DNA of 64,000 bases from assembly GCA_030144725.1 (NCBI GenBank), contig JASKMD010000021.1, forward strand, positions 1,447,768 through 1,511,767. Reading direction: 5' to 3'. The position numbers and the translations under genes are program-made. Shown piece after piece: positions 22,646 through 33,877 of this stretch. This DNA is from Haematococcus lacustris. Its lineage: Eukaryota; Chlorophyta; Chlorophyceae; Chlamydomonadales; Haematococcaceae. Under the pieces are notes generated by a model. It was not told where the DNA came from and ran no database searches. It saw only the letters and a program-made list of their open reading frames with translations. Positions within the stretch are counted from its first letter, which is position 1, and every line of letters begins with the position of its first letter.

Positions 22646-25600
22646 TGCCATGATCTTTCCCCAGCCCTGGACCCCTGCCCCTGGCGCAGCCTACAGATGC
22701 AGCCTCCTGCCCTGCCTGCCTGCTGCCTTGCCTGCTGCCCTGCCTGGCCCCTGGCTACAGGCTGCAGAGCAGTGTGGGGCAGCTGGAGCGTGAGGCGGCT
22801 AACAGGGAGGCAGCGCTAGCGGCTCGCGGGGACGAGGCTGCGTCCCTGGCTGAAGCCACCCGGGCCGCCCAGGCCCAGATCAACCAGTACGTCATGGACC
22901 TGCAGGTACTTTGGGGTCATGGCCCTGCTGCCCCGCAGCCTCATGATGCGCACAATGCAGTGCCTCCAGTCCCCCTCACGACCCACAATGCCTTGAGGCC
23001 CTGCAGCCTACATATGGAATGGCCAGGCGTGACCAGCGCCCTTGCACCCACCCCTGACCCATGCCTCGCCCTGCTCTGCCCTGGCCTTGGCAGGCTTTTG
23101 AGCGGCAAGTGGACGTGCTATCCCGGCAGCTGGCCCGGTGTGAGCAGGAGCTGGAGGACACGGGGCGGCAGAGGGAGGTGCTGCGGGAGGAGATCCGCGC
23201 GGCACAGCAGGTGCAGGGGCCAGGAGGCGCAGCGCAGGGCCAGGGCAGCAGAAGCAGGGTGATAGTCACAGCCGCCTGGTCCCTGCCTGCTCCCCTAACC
23301 CTGATGTGATGCTGGCAAAATCTACCTCTTCAACTCCACTCTGCCATGAGTCAAGTTCCTTTGCCTCTTTCTTCTCTATCCCACACGCCTGCCAGGCCTT
23401 CCTTTTCCTTCCACTCCTACCAGACCTGCGACCTCCTGCCTCGACTTGCTGCGCTGCCCTGCCTGGCCTGACCCTGCCTGAGCCACCCCTGCCCCGCTGC
23501 CCCGCCTGCTGCCAGGTGCGGCTGGGTCTTGAGCGTCACCGTGAGGAGCTGCAGCGCCAGGTGGCCGGGCTGGACAGCCAGCTGGCCGTGGCACGGGCCA
23601 GGCTGGAGGATGCCGGGGCAGAGGCCTCCAGCCTTGGCCAGGTGCGCAACCCCGCCCTGTCCCCCTGACCCTCACACACGGCGCCCACCGCTGTGTGTAT
23701 ATGTCCACATGTCCATGTATCTATACGCCGTAGCTGTAGCCGTGTGGGTGTCTGCTGCCTACTGGGTGTAGCTTCAGCTGGACCCTTACCAATGAACCCC
23801 TTCATGACGCACACTGCCGGCCGCTGCTGCTTATGCAGCCTCCCCGCCCATCCCCTTCACCCTCCCTGACGCCCTACCTGCACCCAGCAGGAGCCTCAAT
23901 TGCCTGTGGTCCTCGTGCCCTCACAGCCTCCACACGTGCACCCCCACCCCCTCCTCCTAGCTCACCCTGCCAAGCTGCTGTCCTGCCCTCGCCCTCGCTC
24001 CCTCACCCTGCCCTCCACCCGCCTGCCTCTGTGTGGCCCCCTGCACAGCGCCTGGCCCTGGAGCGCAATCGCGTGGCAGAGCTGGAGGGGCTGCTGGCGG
24101 GCATGCGGGCGCGGGAGTACAAGCAGGACCTGGTGTCAAAGCACGGTGGCAGCCAGCTGGGCATCATGCAAGAGCGGAACAGGATACTGGAAGAGCAGGT
24201 GGGGGGTGGGGGGTGGGGGGGAGGGGGAAACCTAAGACAGGGAGGGGGCAGGCTGGAGAGGGAGGGAGGTGGGGGTGAGGGGTGAGTGTGGGCCACACAT
24301 GAGATGGGTGAGGGGCAAGGGAGAGAGCTGGGGCAGATGGGACTGGAGGTGGGCCTTCCCCTCAGGCTCTTGTGCCTCACCCTGCCCTGACTGCTGCCCT
24401 GGCCCTGCCATTTATCCCAAACCCTGACACAAGTCCCCATCCTGACGCTGGCTACCACCCTGGCCCGCATCCCCTGACCCAGACCCTCTGGCCCTGAACC
24501 TCTGGCTCTCTGGCCCTCTGGCCCTTGGCTTGGTTACTGACCCTCCCCATGTGCGAGCTGACCCCACTGAGTGCCCACTGGTTGCTGCAGGTTGCTGCAT
24601 TACAGCACCAGGTGACTGCGCTGCAGAAGTCCAGAGACGTGCAGGCAAGTGGCAGGTAGCTCACACAATGCTCACCACCGCCGCACACTGCTGCCCCATC
24701 AGTGGCACACACGACCACCAGCACCACCAATGCTACTGTTACTATTGTTTACCACCGTTTCTACTGTTACTACTTGAGACTATTAGCTACAGAAGAGTGA
24801 CAGGATGAAATCATGACACACTCTTGCAGAAGAGTGACAGGCAGCAGTTAGTGAACCTCATCCTCAACGCAAGTCCCACGTGGCATGTCTGCTGCTAGCG
24901 CTTTCAGCCTGAGGTGTGGTGACACAGGCAGGGAGGGCCAGCAAGGGGGCTCCTCAGAGGAATGGGTCAGCAGTAGCCAGTCCAGCCAGCACTAGCCAGC
25001 TTGGAGCTTTTACCACAAACACAGCTGGGCTGTCTGCTGCCTGCCTAGTTGCTGTGAGAGGAGCAGGGGCGCAGAGCACCGCCTCCAGCGCAGGGTGTGG
25101 CACATTGCTATCACCGTCATTAATGTATGACGCAAGCCTGCCAGCGCTCACCAGCCTGTCCTGATCACACTGGCCACGAACATGCCAGTCAGTGGCCCAG
25201 CACATGAGACGAAGTGCCACTGACTGACGATGCCATGAGACGAAGTGCAGAGCACACCTGGCATGGCAATGTTGGTGACGGTAGCGGTGGCGGAGATGGT
25301 GGCAACAGAGGTCGTGAAATGGTGTCGTGAGGTTGCAGGACAGAGAGTTGGCACGGCTGCGCACTGAAGCTCAAGCCCTGGCGGCAGCGGCGGCTGCAGA
25401 GGATGGCAACGGTGACGCCCAGCAGGTCAGTGCAGGCCTAAGCCGCCGCTCCCTTCAGCACTGTCAGTCCTTGCAGCACTCCTAGCTTGCCTCTGCTGCA
25501 CCTGTGTGCTGCTTGCTGGGCAGCTGACTGCCCCCCACCATGTGCAGCCTTGCCACCATCACCATCACCAGCCTCAGGGTGGTGGAGTGGCCTGGGGGCC

Positions 25601-28600
25601 ACCTGCAGCAGCAGGCGGGAGTGGCTGACGGCGTGAATGCAGGCAGCGCCCTTTGGGGGATGGCCTGTCCTCTAGACACACCTCCACACCTTCAAACACT
25701 GCAGACCTACACACCCTTCCACCTTCATGTCGCTGTCAGCATTGTCATGAATCAAGTCGATGCTGCCAGCATTGTCATGCCCTATGACACACAGCCTAAC
25801 CCAGCCCTTGTGTGCGTAGATAGCCCGCAAACCCCTGCCGTGATAAAAACGAGATGTTTCTGAACCCTGCCAGTCAGTGTTGGTTTTGAATTCAGCTTCA
25901 TTGACACCATTCCCACAGAGCAAGTGATGTAAGTGGTGGGGTGCGGGTGAGTGCAGGTGACGGAGCTGGCTGCACGGGTGCTGGAGCTGGAGAGGCGCTG
26001 CGCGGACCTTCAGGTGCGTGGGCGGATGGGGAGGCTGGGTGGGCTGGGTGGCTCAGGTGTCCAGCTCTGAGCCTGGCCCCCTGCAGGGCCCTCACTCTCA
26101 CTGGGCACCATCAGCACCCTGGCGTGCTGAGCTGAGCTCACCCTGGGACTGCCATCCAGGCTGCTGGGGTGCTCCTGGGGCCTGCTTCTCCTACTTGAGG
26201 TTTCCTGCAGGGTGGGCAGCCACAGCTACTGCAGCCATCCTCATCATTGACTGCAGCATCTGGGGCAAGGCCACAGGTTTGCCTGCCAATGTCCAGGCCA
26301 AGCACACACTATGTATGCTGCTCTGCCAGGATACCCTGTTCTGAAGGTGCTGGCTTGTACAGGACTGGACTTGTGGCGCTGCACTTGTGTGCTGGCTTGG
26401 GTCGGGGTTAGGGTTGGGCGGGGTTTGGGTTAGGGTTAGGGTTAGGTTGGTTTGCGTGCCCTTGCCTTCACCTGTGGGTGATAGCTGCATGGGCGCATGG
26501 CTGCTGCATGCATGCCCCTCCAGGCCCAGCTCGGTGCCGCCCACGCCGCCTCCACCACCGGTAACCACAGCCTTGCCCGGGAGAACGCTGATCTGAGGGC
26601 TGAGACACAGCGCTTGCTGTCCCTCAGTGGCGAGCTGGAGGCTGAAGCCAGGGCAGCGCAGGCCGCCCTGGCTGCTGCCACCGCGGCGGGTGGTCAGGGA
26701 GGCAAGGGCGCTGCAGAGGCAGTGGGGGGTGCAGGGGCCAGGCAGCTGAACGCCGCGGCTGAGGAGCAGGTCACACGGCTGCAGGCACAGCTGAAGGTGA
26801 GGCAGCAGCTGGTGGGTGGGGCAGCAGCAGGTCGCGCAGCAGCTGGTGCGTGGAGTGGCTGTTGTGAAAATGTACCCCTGCGACACCCAGCACCCTGCTG
26901 ACCTGCTGACCTGGTCCCACGCATCTGCTTGAACCTGCGAATCACACCGCCTGGGTGGTGAGACATGATGCCGGGGCTGATCTCCTTCATAGTTTGCTCG
27001 TTGCAATGGTCAGGTGAGGGTGAGGTGGCAGTCAGGTTTTGGCCCCTGTGGCTGGTCTTGGCTCTCAGTCGCAGCCCTTTGTCAAGGCCACCCGGCAATG
27101 GCGCAGCCAGGTCCTGCTGCTGCTGGCGGCCATGATGCCTGCTGATTGTGGCTTTTGGTACCACACTGCCCGTGGGGCTCAGGTTTGCCTGTTGGTGGGG
27201 CTGCTGTCCTGCTTGCTTGGTGGTAGGTGAGCATGTCTGGTCCACCACCAGGCCTGACCCCTGCCCTGACTGTCCCCGTAGGCCTTACCCCTTACCTGCC
27301 CGCCCCTCCATGCTTGACCTTCTGCCTGGCCACCCCTGCATGCCTGACCTCCTGCCTGGCTGCCTGGGTAATCCAGGAGGAGCAGGGCCGGCGGCGGCAG
27401 GCTGAACGTGACTTCCTGGAGCTCATGACCAGCATTGAGGAGCAGGGCGAGGGCCAGCCGCAGGGCAGCAGCGTGGACCTCACAAGACCCCAGGTGCCTG
27501 GAGGGGCAGCAAAGACTGCGTCTCAGCGCCTGACGCAACTACAGGTGGGCCAAAGGGGTGGGCCCTGCTGCCAGTGCCTTGCTGCTGGCTGTTGGTATGA
27601 GGATGTGGTAGGGGAGTAGGTGCCATGTGTATACAGCTGGAGCAGCCCTCGCAATTGCCATCATTGCAATACCAGCACCGCCAGCACCGCCACCAGAGCC
27701 ACAGGAGCAATGGTGGTTCGGTGGGGTTGGTTTGAGGGTTGTGGGTTTGCTAAGGTGGGTGTGTCCTTGCTCCTTGCTACTTTTGCCATCAGTCGTACTG
27801 TTGCCATTAACGCCCTAGCCACAACATCTGCGTCCAAGGCGGTCACCACCAGCACTATCTTCACCTACCTAATTCTGACCCACACCCCTTGTTGGTCAAT
27901 TGCTTGATTTGCTGGTTGAGAGCACCACACCAGGCCCTGCTCACTAGCTGCCTGCTCACTCGCTACCTGTTCACCTGCTGCCTGCTAACCTGCTGCCTGC
28001 TCACTCGCTACCTGCTCACCTGCTGCCTGCTAGCCTGCTGCCTGCTATCCTGCTGCCTGCTCACCTGCTGCCTGCTCCAGCGGTGTGCTTGGCGTGGCTG
28101 CTGACTGCAGGCCCGGGTTGAGGGGCTGGAGGCTGAGAAGGCCCGGCTGGAGGCAGACGTGCTGAAAACACGCGCTCTCATGGCTGCCATGCAGGTCAGT
28201 GCTGGCATGCTGGGCCAGAAGGCTAGGGGTGCAGCTGCTCGGGGGGTGAGCCTCACCAGCCCGTTAGGCTTGCGCGAGCCAGGCATAGGCTGCTGCCTTG
28301 CATTGACTGAACATGCGCAAATGCGTTCAGGTTTGCGACTGCCCCTCTGCCATGATTTGGGGTACTTTTGCGACTACCCCACTGCCATGCTTTGGGATAG
28401 TTTTGCGACTGCCTCTCTGCCATGATTGGGGTACTTTTGCAATTGCCCCTCTGCCATGCCTTGGGTTTCACTGTCGAGCTGTATATTGCATGTGAGGTTG
28501 CCAATCCAACCACAATGTCCATATTGGAGTATGCGCTGCAGTCCATGTCAGCCTGAAGGCAGCCAGGGCTGTGGTGGTGGTGGTGCTCCGCTGTGCCTCT

Positions 28601-29036
28601 CTGTGCCTCCAGGCTACCTGGCTGGCCTGCTGCTGCCCACTCTGCTGCCACACATCTCTCCTTGTGCGTGCCGCATACCTGTTCTCCGTGACCTGCACAC
28701 ACATGTGGTTCCTTGCATCAGCCCTCATAATGCTGAGGGCATGGGAAATGGTGGCAGTGGACAAGGTGGTCTCAGTGCAGGTGCCCATAACTCTCTCCGT
28801 TGCCTGCCCCCTAATCCCACTAACCCTGATTGTGAGGGCGTAATGGCAGATGGCAGGCTGGTGACATGGTAGCAGTGCATGTCCTGCTGCAGCGGGAGCT
28901 CAACCAAGCGCATGGCGATTTTGCAAAGCTTGGCAACTCGCACCGCCTGCCTGCGCCCGCCAATGGCAAGCTCAGGGCTGGCAGTGAGCTGGCCTGGCGC
29001 ACTGATGCAGCGGCGGCAGAGTGGGCTCGCAGCTGA
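9456..29036 (+). CDS. BLD10: Bld10/CEP135-like cartwheel and basal-body coiled-coil protein (36 exons)
   Basis: The first exon encodes a CEP135 signature: RRKLDALGYTDP followed by LVQKLVDDLVHTTDSYR (residues 31-47). Exon 3 (AAVDILQAANARIASLQ) and exon 4 (ALTARNEANESMILQLN) match the order of conserved blocks in animal CEP135. Almost all the rest is heptad-like Glu/Gln/Ala/Leu coiled coil, including AQINQYVMDLQ joined to AFERQVDVLSRQL across exons 26-27. CEP135/Bld10 builds the cartwheel spoke tip of centrioles and basal bodies and is required for flagella. The model gives 4,584 coding bases including the stop, 1,527 residues, close to the known Chlamydomonas Bld10p (about 1,640). ATG at 9456 is the first in frame. 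Intron phases close throughout. A few exons could still be missed in the longest introns. Confidence 0.88.
12050..12208. repeat. C-rich minisatellite in intron 5 of the Bld10 gene
   Basis: Repeated CCCCTCCC and TCTCGCCCCT words form a pyrimidine-rich tract. Confidence 0.85.
13978..14008. repeat. (CAG)n trinucleotide run in intron 9 of the Bld10 gene
   Basis: About ten uninterrupted CAG/GCA triplets lie in non-coding sequence between exons 9 and 10. Confidence 0.85.
17474..17612. repeat. ~30-bp minisatellite in intron 15 of the Bld10 gene
   Basis: Four to five copies of a unit built from CATGATCCCTGC and TGACCTGCCTGCTGC. Confidence 0.8.
22554..22644. repeat. (TGCC)n tract in intron 25 of the Bld10 gene
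   Basis: About 22 nearly perfect CCTG/TGCC tetramers lie between exons 25 and 26. Confidence 0.95.
26399..26451. repeat. Short telomere-like TTAGGG run in intron 32 of the Bld10 gene
   Basis: Interrupted GGGTTA/GGGTTT hexamers, including three consecutive GGGTTA units near 26428-26445. It is interstitial and too short and imperfect to be a chromosome end. Confidence 0.7.
27935..28080. repeat. Minisatellite in intron 34 of the Bld10 gene
   Basis: Repeated CCTGCTCACCTGCTG and CTGCCTGCTA words with a period near 15-30 bp, just before exon 35. Confidence 0.8.
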
Positions 29037-29650
29037 ACGCACTGCTTCAGTGAACGCGCTATTGAAGGCATTGCACCCTACACCTTGAGACGCAGCGGGC
29101 GACAAAGAGCGAGACACTGACTGAGGCACAGGCAGTGTGCCTAACTGCCCTTGGCTCCCTCTGGCTGATGAGTCATTATGCATGGATGTGCATGGCAGCA
29201 TGCTTGATGCATTGAACTTCATACCTATATCAATCTAGTCACCAAGCATTCATGTCAGGTGTCGTGTCACGTCTTGCATGGGCCCTGCATGGCCTGGCAC
29301 ACACTGCAAAGCAACGGACTGTGGCACAGCCATGGGTGTTTTTTGGTCAGCTGCATGCACGACAAGCACAGCGATGCTGCACTGAGTGCTGTTGCAGCAG
29401 GGACAGGGCCAGGGGCACGGTGTGCAGGGCAGTGATCGTCAGTTTGCAGGGTCGCCAGCCAGTCCACCCTGGCTCCTCACAGCTGCTAACCTCTGCTGCT
29501 CCTGTTGGCAGAGATGAAGCTGACCCTGTGTAATCAAGGCCATTGAAAGCGGGATTTCATCGAGTACTGAACTGCTGGTCAGCTACAGGATCAGGATCCT
29601 GAAACTTACGTCAAGAGGGCATCTGGTGCTTGTAATGCTTTGGTGCTGGT
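29037..29650 (+). other. 3' region of the Bld10 gene with two TGTAA signals
   Basis: After the TGA the first plausible chlorophyte-type polyadenylation signals (TGTAA) are at 29529-29533 and 29631-29635. Which is used cannot be told from sequence. The region includes the repeat at 29318-29410. Confidence 0.4.
29318..29410 (-). repeat. Detached fragment of the Fanzor element's 5' region
   Basis: About 90 bases match 33646-33738, the outermost 5' part of Fanzor copy 3, including GGGTGTTTTTTGGTCAGCTG and CAGCGATGCTGCACTGAG. Read on the minus strand it continues as CCACAGTCCGTTGC, close to the start of copy 2 (CACAGTCCGTGGC). It is a solo fragment of the family in the presumed 3' untranslated region of the Bld10 gene. 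Confidence 0.7.
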
Positions 29651-29834
29651 GCTGGTGTTGACTTCAAGCCGTTCAAAAAACTGTCTGTTACGGCAACTAG
29701 TAAGCAGACCAGCCAGCAACGAGAGGGACTCTCAAATTTGGTTTATATTATAATCAAAAGCATGGATTGAGAAAATGAATGCAAAGAAGTAGACAAATAT
29801 TACAGTTTCTGCCTAGAATTAGAACATGGCTCAG
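29651..29834. other. AT-richer intergenic stretch, no gene
   Basis: A low-GC segment between the Bld10 gene and Fanzor copy 3. Nothing recognisable. Confidence 0.4.
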
Positions 29835-30099
29835 CCCCCTTGTCCCTCACTAGGGCCTCCATTTGAGCCGGATCAGAAGTACCTACTAGCAGCCACTAGC
29901 AGCCTCTAGCAGCCACTAACTAGATCCGACTCAAACAGTGTTATTGGGCTGTGTGGAGTAAACCCAGTGCACATGGCACATGAGCCCGCCTACCACCTAC
30001 ACTATTGCCTGACCCGAGGGCTATGATGTAGAGTTGGCATGACAAAACATGCACTAATTGTAAGCTGATGACAGCTTCAAGTGGGGGGGGGGGCACACA
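29835..30099 (-). ncRNA. Conserved 3' tail of Fanzor copy 3 (candidate guide-RNA scaffold)
   Basis: The arms TTTGAGCCGGATC at 29862-29874 and GATCCGACTCAAA at 29923-29935 pair with one mismatch around a loop of AGCCACTAGC repeats. The outer end is CCCCCTTGTCCC on the plus strand. The inference is as for the other copies. Confidence 0.45.
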
Positions 30100-32186
30100 T
30101 TACTGTGCCACAGCAGGCTGCTGCTGCTGCTGGGCCTGGGGTGGCTTGTCTTGCAGCCGCTTGTAGCCCAGGCCAGGGTACTCCTTGCCCTTGGCTGGCA
30201 GAGCTCCCTGCTCTGGCCAGTAACACAGCTCCAGCGGCCGCCACCTGCTCTCCCCAATGCGTTGCATGTTCAATGCTGCATTGCAGTCCCTGTCTAGCCA
30301 CCTGCCTGGCTGTGGTGCTGGCTTTGCCTTGGCAGCCTTGCCCTTGCCCTTGCCCTTGGTGGGCTCAGCTGCCGGCTTGCAGCGCTTGGCTGGAGGGGGA
30401 GTGCTGGGCCCTGGCTCTGAGGCTGCTGGCTGTGTGGCTGCCTGGCCGCTGCGTGGGGCCTGTGGGGGCTTGCGGGGGGCCACTACCGGGCACCACATCA
30501 GGCCCCGCACTGGCTGGCCACGCTCCTGGCTCCAGGCTGGGCGCACCAGGCGCTGTTCCACCTGCCCTGCTGGGGGCTTCCAGTCTGCAGGCCTTGTGGC
30601 ACTGACTTTGTTCAGCTGCCTCTCACAGGGCTGCTGACCATTCACTGCTGAGCTGACCCGGTTGGTGCGGTGCTCATCCACAAGCACCACCCTGCCCCCA
30701 TCCTGGTCTTTGCCCCTGGGCCTGCACACCACCTTGCGGCAGGCACGCAGCACCGCGTCAGCACCCCACCCACCCCCAGTGCCAATGGTAGCTGCACCAA
30801 AGAACACCACCAGCTGCTTGGCACACCCATGGCGCTTCATGGACAACTCCGCCATCTGCTCCTCCAGCTGAAGCCATGCACACAAGGCACACACATGGTG
30901 GCTGACATGGTGGCACCAGGTTAGGCATGGCACAATCAAGTACTCTTTCACTTCATGCCCAACCTACCACCTCTTAGTCCCTTACCCCCCCTCCCTCCCA
31001 CCTACCCACCCACCCAACCTCACCTTGTTGAAGAACTGCTCAAGCGCTCGGTCCTGGGCTCCGTACAGCCTCAGCCGCTGCCGTGCCCACTTGGGGTCCA
31101 GGTACACCTCCCACACCGCATCCCAGGTGGCCAGGGTGACGGTGATGTGCTTCAGGTTGGCCTCCAGGGAGGTGCCGGCTGAGCTGGCTGCTGCCAGGTG
31201 CTGGAGGTGGGGCTTGATTGGTGCTAGCCACCGCTCTGTGTCACGGCGGGCATTGTTCAGGCCGCTGGCATGCTTCACCTCGCCCTTGGTCAGCTTCCAC
31301 CGGCGCAGCTGGTCTGCCATGAGCTGGCCTGTTGCTGGATCCCACACCCCAGAGGCTGCGCTGACTGCCTGGGTGACGCCGGGGTCGATGCCCACCCCAA
31401 TCTGTGTGTCTGGGTCAAACACAAACTCACGCATCTCAGCTATGCCCCTGCCTATGTGGGGGAGCCCCACCGCATGAGCCGCTGCTGCTGCTGCACTTGG
31501 GCGGCTGCTGGTGCTGCTGCTGCTGGCAGCTGGAGGTGGGGCAGGAGAAGGGGGAAGGGGGCGCGTGTAGTGCACGCACACGCTGACACCATCTGTGTCC
31601 ACCAACCTCTCGAAGGCAAACTCCTTGTTACGGAGCTTGTTGGTGTTGAACCACCTGGCCCAGTGATGGCTCAATGCTGGCTCTGAGGTGAAAGCTTCCC
31701 GGGTTTTTCTTGGTCAGGCCCATCTGCTTGCACACCCCATGCAGCACCCTGCTGTCCACCTTGATGAAGTGCACCCCCACCCTGGCCATGGGGGTGAGGG
31801 TGAAGGGGGGTGGGCAGGTCAGGGTCCGGGGACCAACCCCACGCCTCTTGCCGCGCTTTGGCTGCCCTGGCACAAGGGGGGTGTGGGGCTGCTGCCACCG
31901 CTCTAGCAACCGGCACACATGCACTGCATGGCGCATGCGGCAGGGCAGGGGCAGGGTGTCCTGCAGGGAGCCTTCCTTCTTCATGCCCAGTAGGCGGCGG
32001 TGCTTGTTGGCCTCCTCTATCAGGTCCGCCACATGGCCCTTGTCCAGGGTGGCGGCCTTCAGCTCCGAGCTGTGGGCGTTGATGCCATACCCACACGCCA
32101 TCCTGATGAACAGCTACGCCTCCTCCCCGCTCCAGCCTAGCTTGGCTCTGGCTGCCTTGGCGTACAGCTTGACAATGCGCTCTGCA

Positions 32187-32430
32187 GGTCAGGTCAGGTC
32201 AGGTCAGGTCAGGTCAGGTCAGGTCAGGTCAGGTCAGGTCAGGTCAGGTCAGGTCAGGTCAGGTCAGGTATAAGGTCAGGTATCAGGTCAGGTCAGGTCA
32301 AGTATAAGGTCAGGTATCAGGTCAGGTCAGGTCAGGTCAGGTCAGGTCCAGGTCCAGGTTCAAGTCTAGGGTCTAAGGTCAGGTCAGGTATAAGGTCAGG
32401 TCCAGGTCCAGGTCCAAGTCTAGGGTCTAG
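32187..32430. repeat. (AGGTC)n minisatellite inside the Fanzor copy 3 intron
   Basis: Pure AGGTC pentamers fill 32187-32268. Variant blocks with ATAAGGTC, CCAGGTCC and CTAGGGTCT follow. The tract fills almost all of the 266-base intron 32447-32182. Confidence 0.95.
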
Positions 32431-33589
32431 TCACCACCATTACTTGCCTGGGTTGGAGTAGTGCTGCTGCATGGCCACCGCCAGCTGCATGGAGTGCGCT
32501 CCAATGGTGTTGGCGTCACCCGTCAGTTTGATGCTGCCCAGCTCCTGCAGCTTGGCCAGCAGCGCCTGGTTGCTGGGGTCCTCAAAGGCTGGCATGAGCA
32601 TGGGGTGGCGGTGCTGCCCTTTGCGCACAAGGCGCCGCTGCAGCTGGTTGTAGCATGTCTTGAAGTTTGGGTCGGCGAAGAACTTGCAGAAGTCCTTGAG
32701 CTGCCTCAGCATGACAGGGTCCTCGCAATCAAGGGGCAAGGGAGGGCCAGTGGGTGCTGCGGGTGCAAGGGCTGCCAGGCGGGCGCTGCAGCGCCTTTGG
32801 AGGGGTTGCGCGACTGGCTCAGGTTCTGACTCTGACTCTGACTCCGAGTCAGACTGTGGCTCTGGCTCTGAGCCACAGTCTGACTCGGAGTCAGAGTCGG
32901 TGTCACACTCCATGCTGGCAGGCTGGGCAGGTGCTGGCTGGGCAGGGGCCCGTGGGGGGAGTGGGGGTAGGGGGGGAGCATCAGGGGGTTGGGGGGGCTG
33001 CACGGCTGGAGGCTGAGGGGCGCTGGCATATCCCGGGGTAGGGTAGCCAACCAGGCATGTCAAGAAAATGCGCAATACAAACAGCGACGCAATCACGCGG
33101 AGCTGGGAGTGGATCTCAGCCCGCAGCCGGAGGTGCTCCCGCAGCTTGCGCCTGGTCTTCTTGCAGCCGCGCAGCACTGCGCCCTCGGGGACCTTGATGA
33201 CCTGCAGCCAAGCGAGGTTGCCATTTTGACAGGCCAAGACGAAAGGCGGGGTCAACACAAACAGTGCGGCTACACATATGGCGGGGACGGACCCACACCT
33301 GACGGCGACGCGTGGTCCAGCCATCTCGACGATCCTGTCGTTGCTTGCCTTGGGCGGAACGAGACACTGCGATGGAACCAACAGGAGCGACGGGTTATCT
33401 CACAGCGCGTAATTCACGTCTAGGGCTCACGTCACGGCTGGGGACACGAACCTTTATGTTTCTTGTCGCTACCCTTGCGCTTCTTCTTAGCCATCACGCG
33501 ATGCGCAGTGCGACGGGCGGTGGCCTTTTCTAGCAATTTGGGTTTCCCGTGAAAAATGCACGGTTGTGTGAAAATACACAAGTGCTCTG

Positions 33590-33594
33590 TTACA
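33590..33594 (-). terminator. TGTAA polyadenylation-like signal downstream of RPF1, inside the Fanzor 5' end
   Basis: This is the first minus-strand TGTAA after the RPF1 stop, 284 bases downstream. It lies within sequence shared by Fanzor copies 2, 3 and 4, so the RPF1 transcript may end inside the element. Confidence 0.35.
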
Positions 33595-33877
33595 GCCTTG
33601 GTCGTACCGACCATCACCGACACTTATACATTGCCTCGGCCTTGCCTGTGGAACAGCCATGGGTGTTTTTTGGTCAGCTGCATGCACGACAAGCACAGCG
33701 ATGCTGCACTGAGTGCTGTTGCAGCAGGGACAGGGCACCTCTGCAGCCGTCAGACCTCCCTGGCCCTGCAGCCTGATAGCCCCCTTGACAGACCCTCCCT
33801 AGCCCCATGCATGCACAACTTTCTGACGAAGAGCCCCATGAACCCAAGACGCATTTGTGCATCCGAAGAGACCCCCA

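Larger units (their letters stand above)
9456..29036 (+). other. BLD10: Exon map of the Bld10/CEP135 gene
   Basis: Exons read by eye: 9456-9661, 9735-9994, 10454-10554, 10916-11056, 11381-11554, 12367-12462, 12840-12944, 13294-13377, 13620-13719, 14276-14342, 14940-15012, 15390-15491, 15996-16151, 16290-16436, 17120-17252, 17644-17771, 18039-18203, 19079-19243, 19680-19844, 20490-20645, 20893-20961, 21334-21469, 21741-21820, 21960-22058, 22455-22525, 22761-22905, 23094-23210, 23516-23641, 24049-24198, 24591-24644, 25339-25425, 25957-26013, 26524-26796, 27377-27544, 28111-28194, 28893-29036. All are GT-AG except intron 30, which starts GCAAGT; the nearby GT at 24656 would break the frame. The weakest junction is intron 1 (73 bases). 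Exons 35 and 36 join in phase and end at TGA 29034-29036. Confidence 0.75.
30100..33623 (-). pseudogene. Fanzor (eukaryotic TnpB) RNA-guided nuclease, near full length but broken
   Basis: Reading order on the minus strand: a basic N-terminal segment (MAKKKRKGSDKKHK, nuclear-localisation-like, near 33500); a region with IKVPEGAVLRGCKKTRRKLR; a Pro-rich and Ser/Asp/Glu-rich linker (about 32800-33000); an exon ending at 32448 (HYSNP); an intron with GCAAGT donor (32447-32182); an exon from 32181; an intron 31023-30868; and the last exon 30867-30100. RuvC-I is GVGIDPG (Asp at about 31386), RuvC-II is VVLVDEHRTNRVSS (about 30670), and RuvC-III is RWLDRDCNAALNM (about 30285). Defects are an in-frame TAG at 32116-32114, where GEEA is followed by LFIRMACGYG, and a one-base frameshift at about 31685-31705, between KKNPGSF and HHWARWFNTNKL. 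It is probably inactive. The four-Cys zinc finger is degenerate. Confidence 0.85.
29835..33738 (-). mobile_element. Longest Fanzor-type element (copy 3) with introns
   Basis: This 3.9-kb minus-strand element contains both the conserved 3' tail (29835-30099) and the longest 5' region, ending near 33738. The 5' region begins 140 bp past the RPF1 stop codon and lies in the same orientation as RPF1. Both element-specific introns are present, so this copy did not come from a spliced transcript. Its right flank reads GCTGAGCCATGTTCT, the same sequence that flanks copy 1 on both sides. No matching duplication is seen at its 5' side. Confidence 0.8.
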
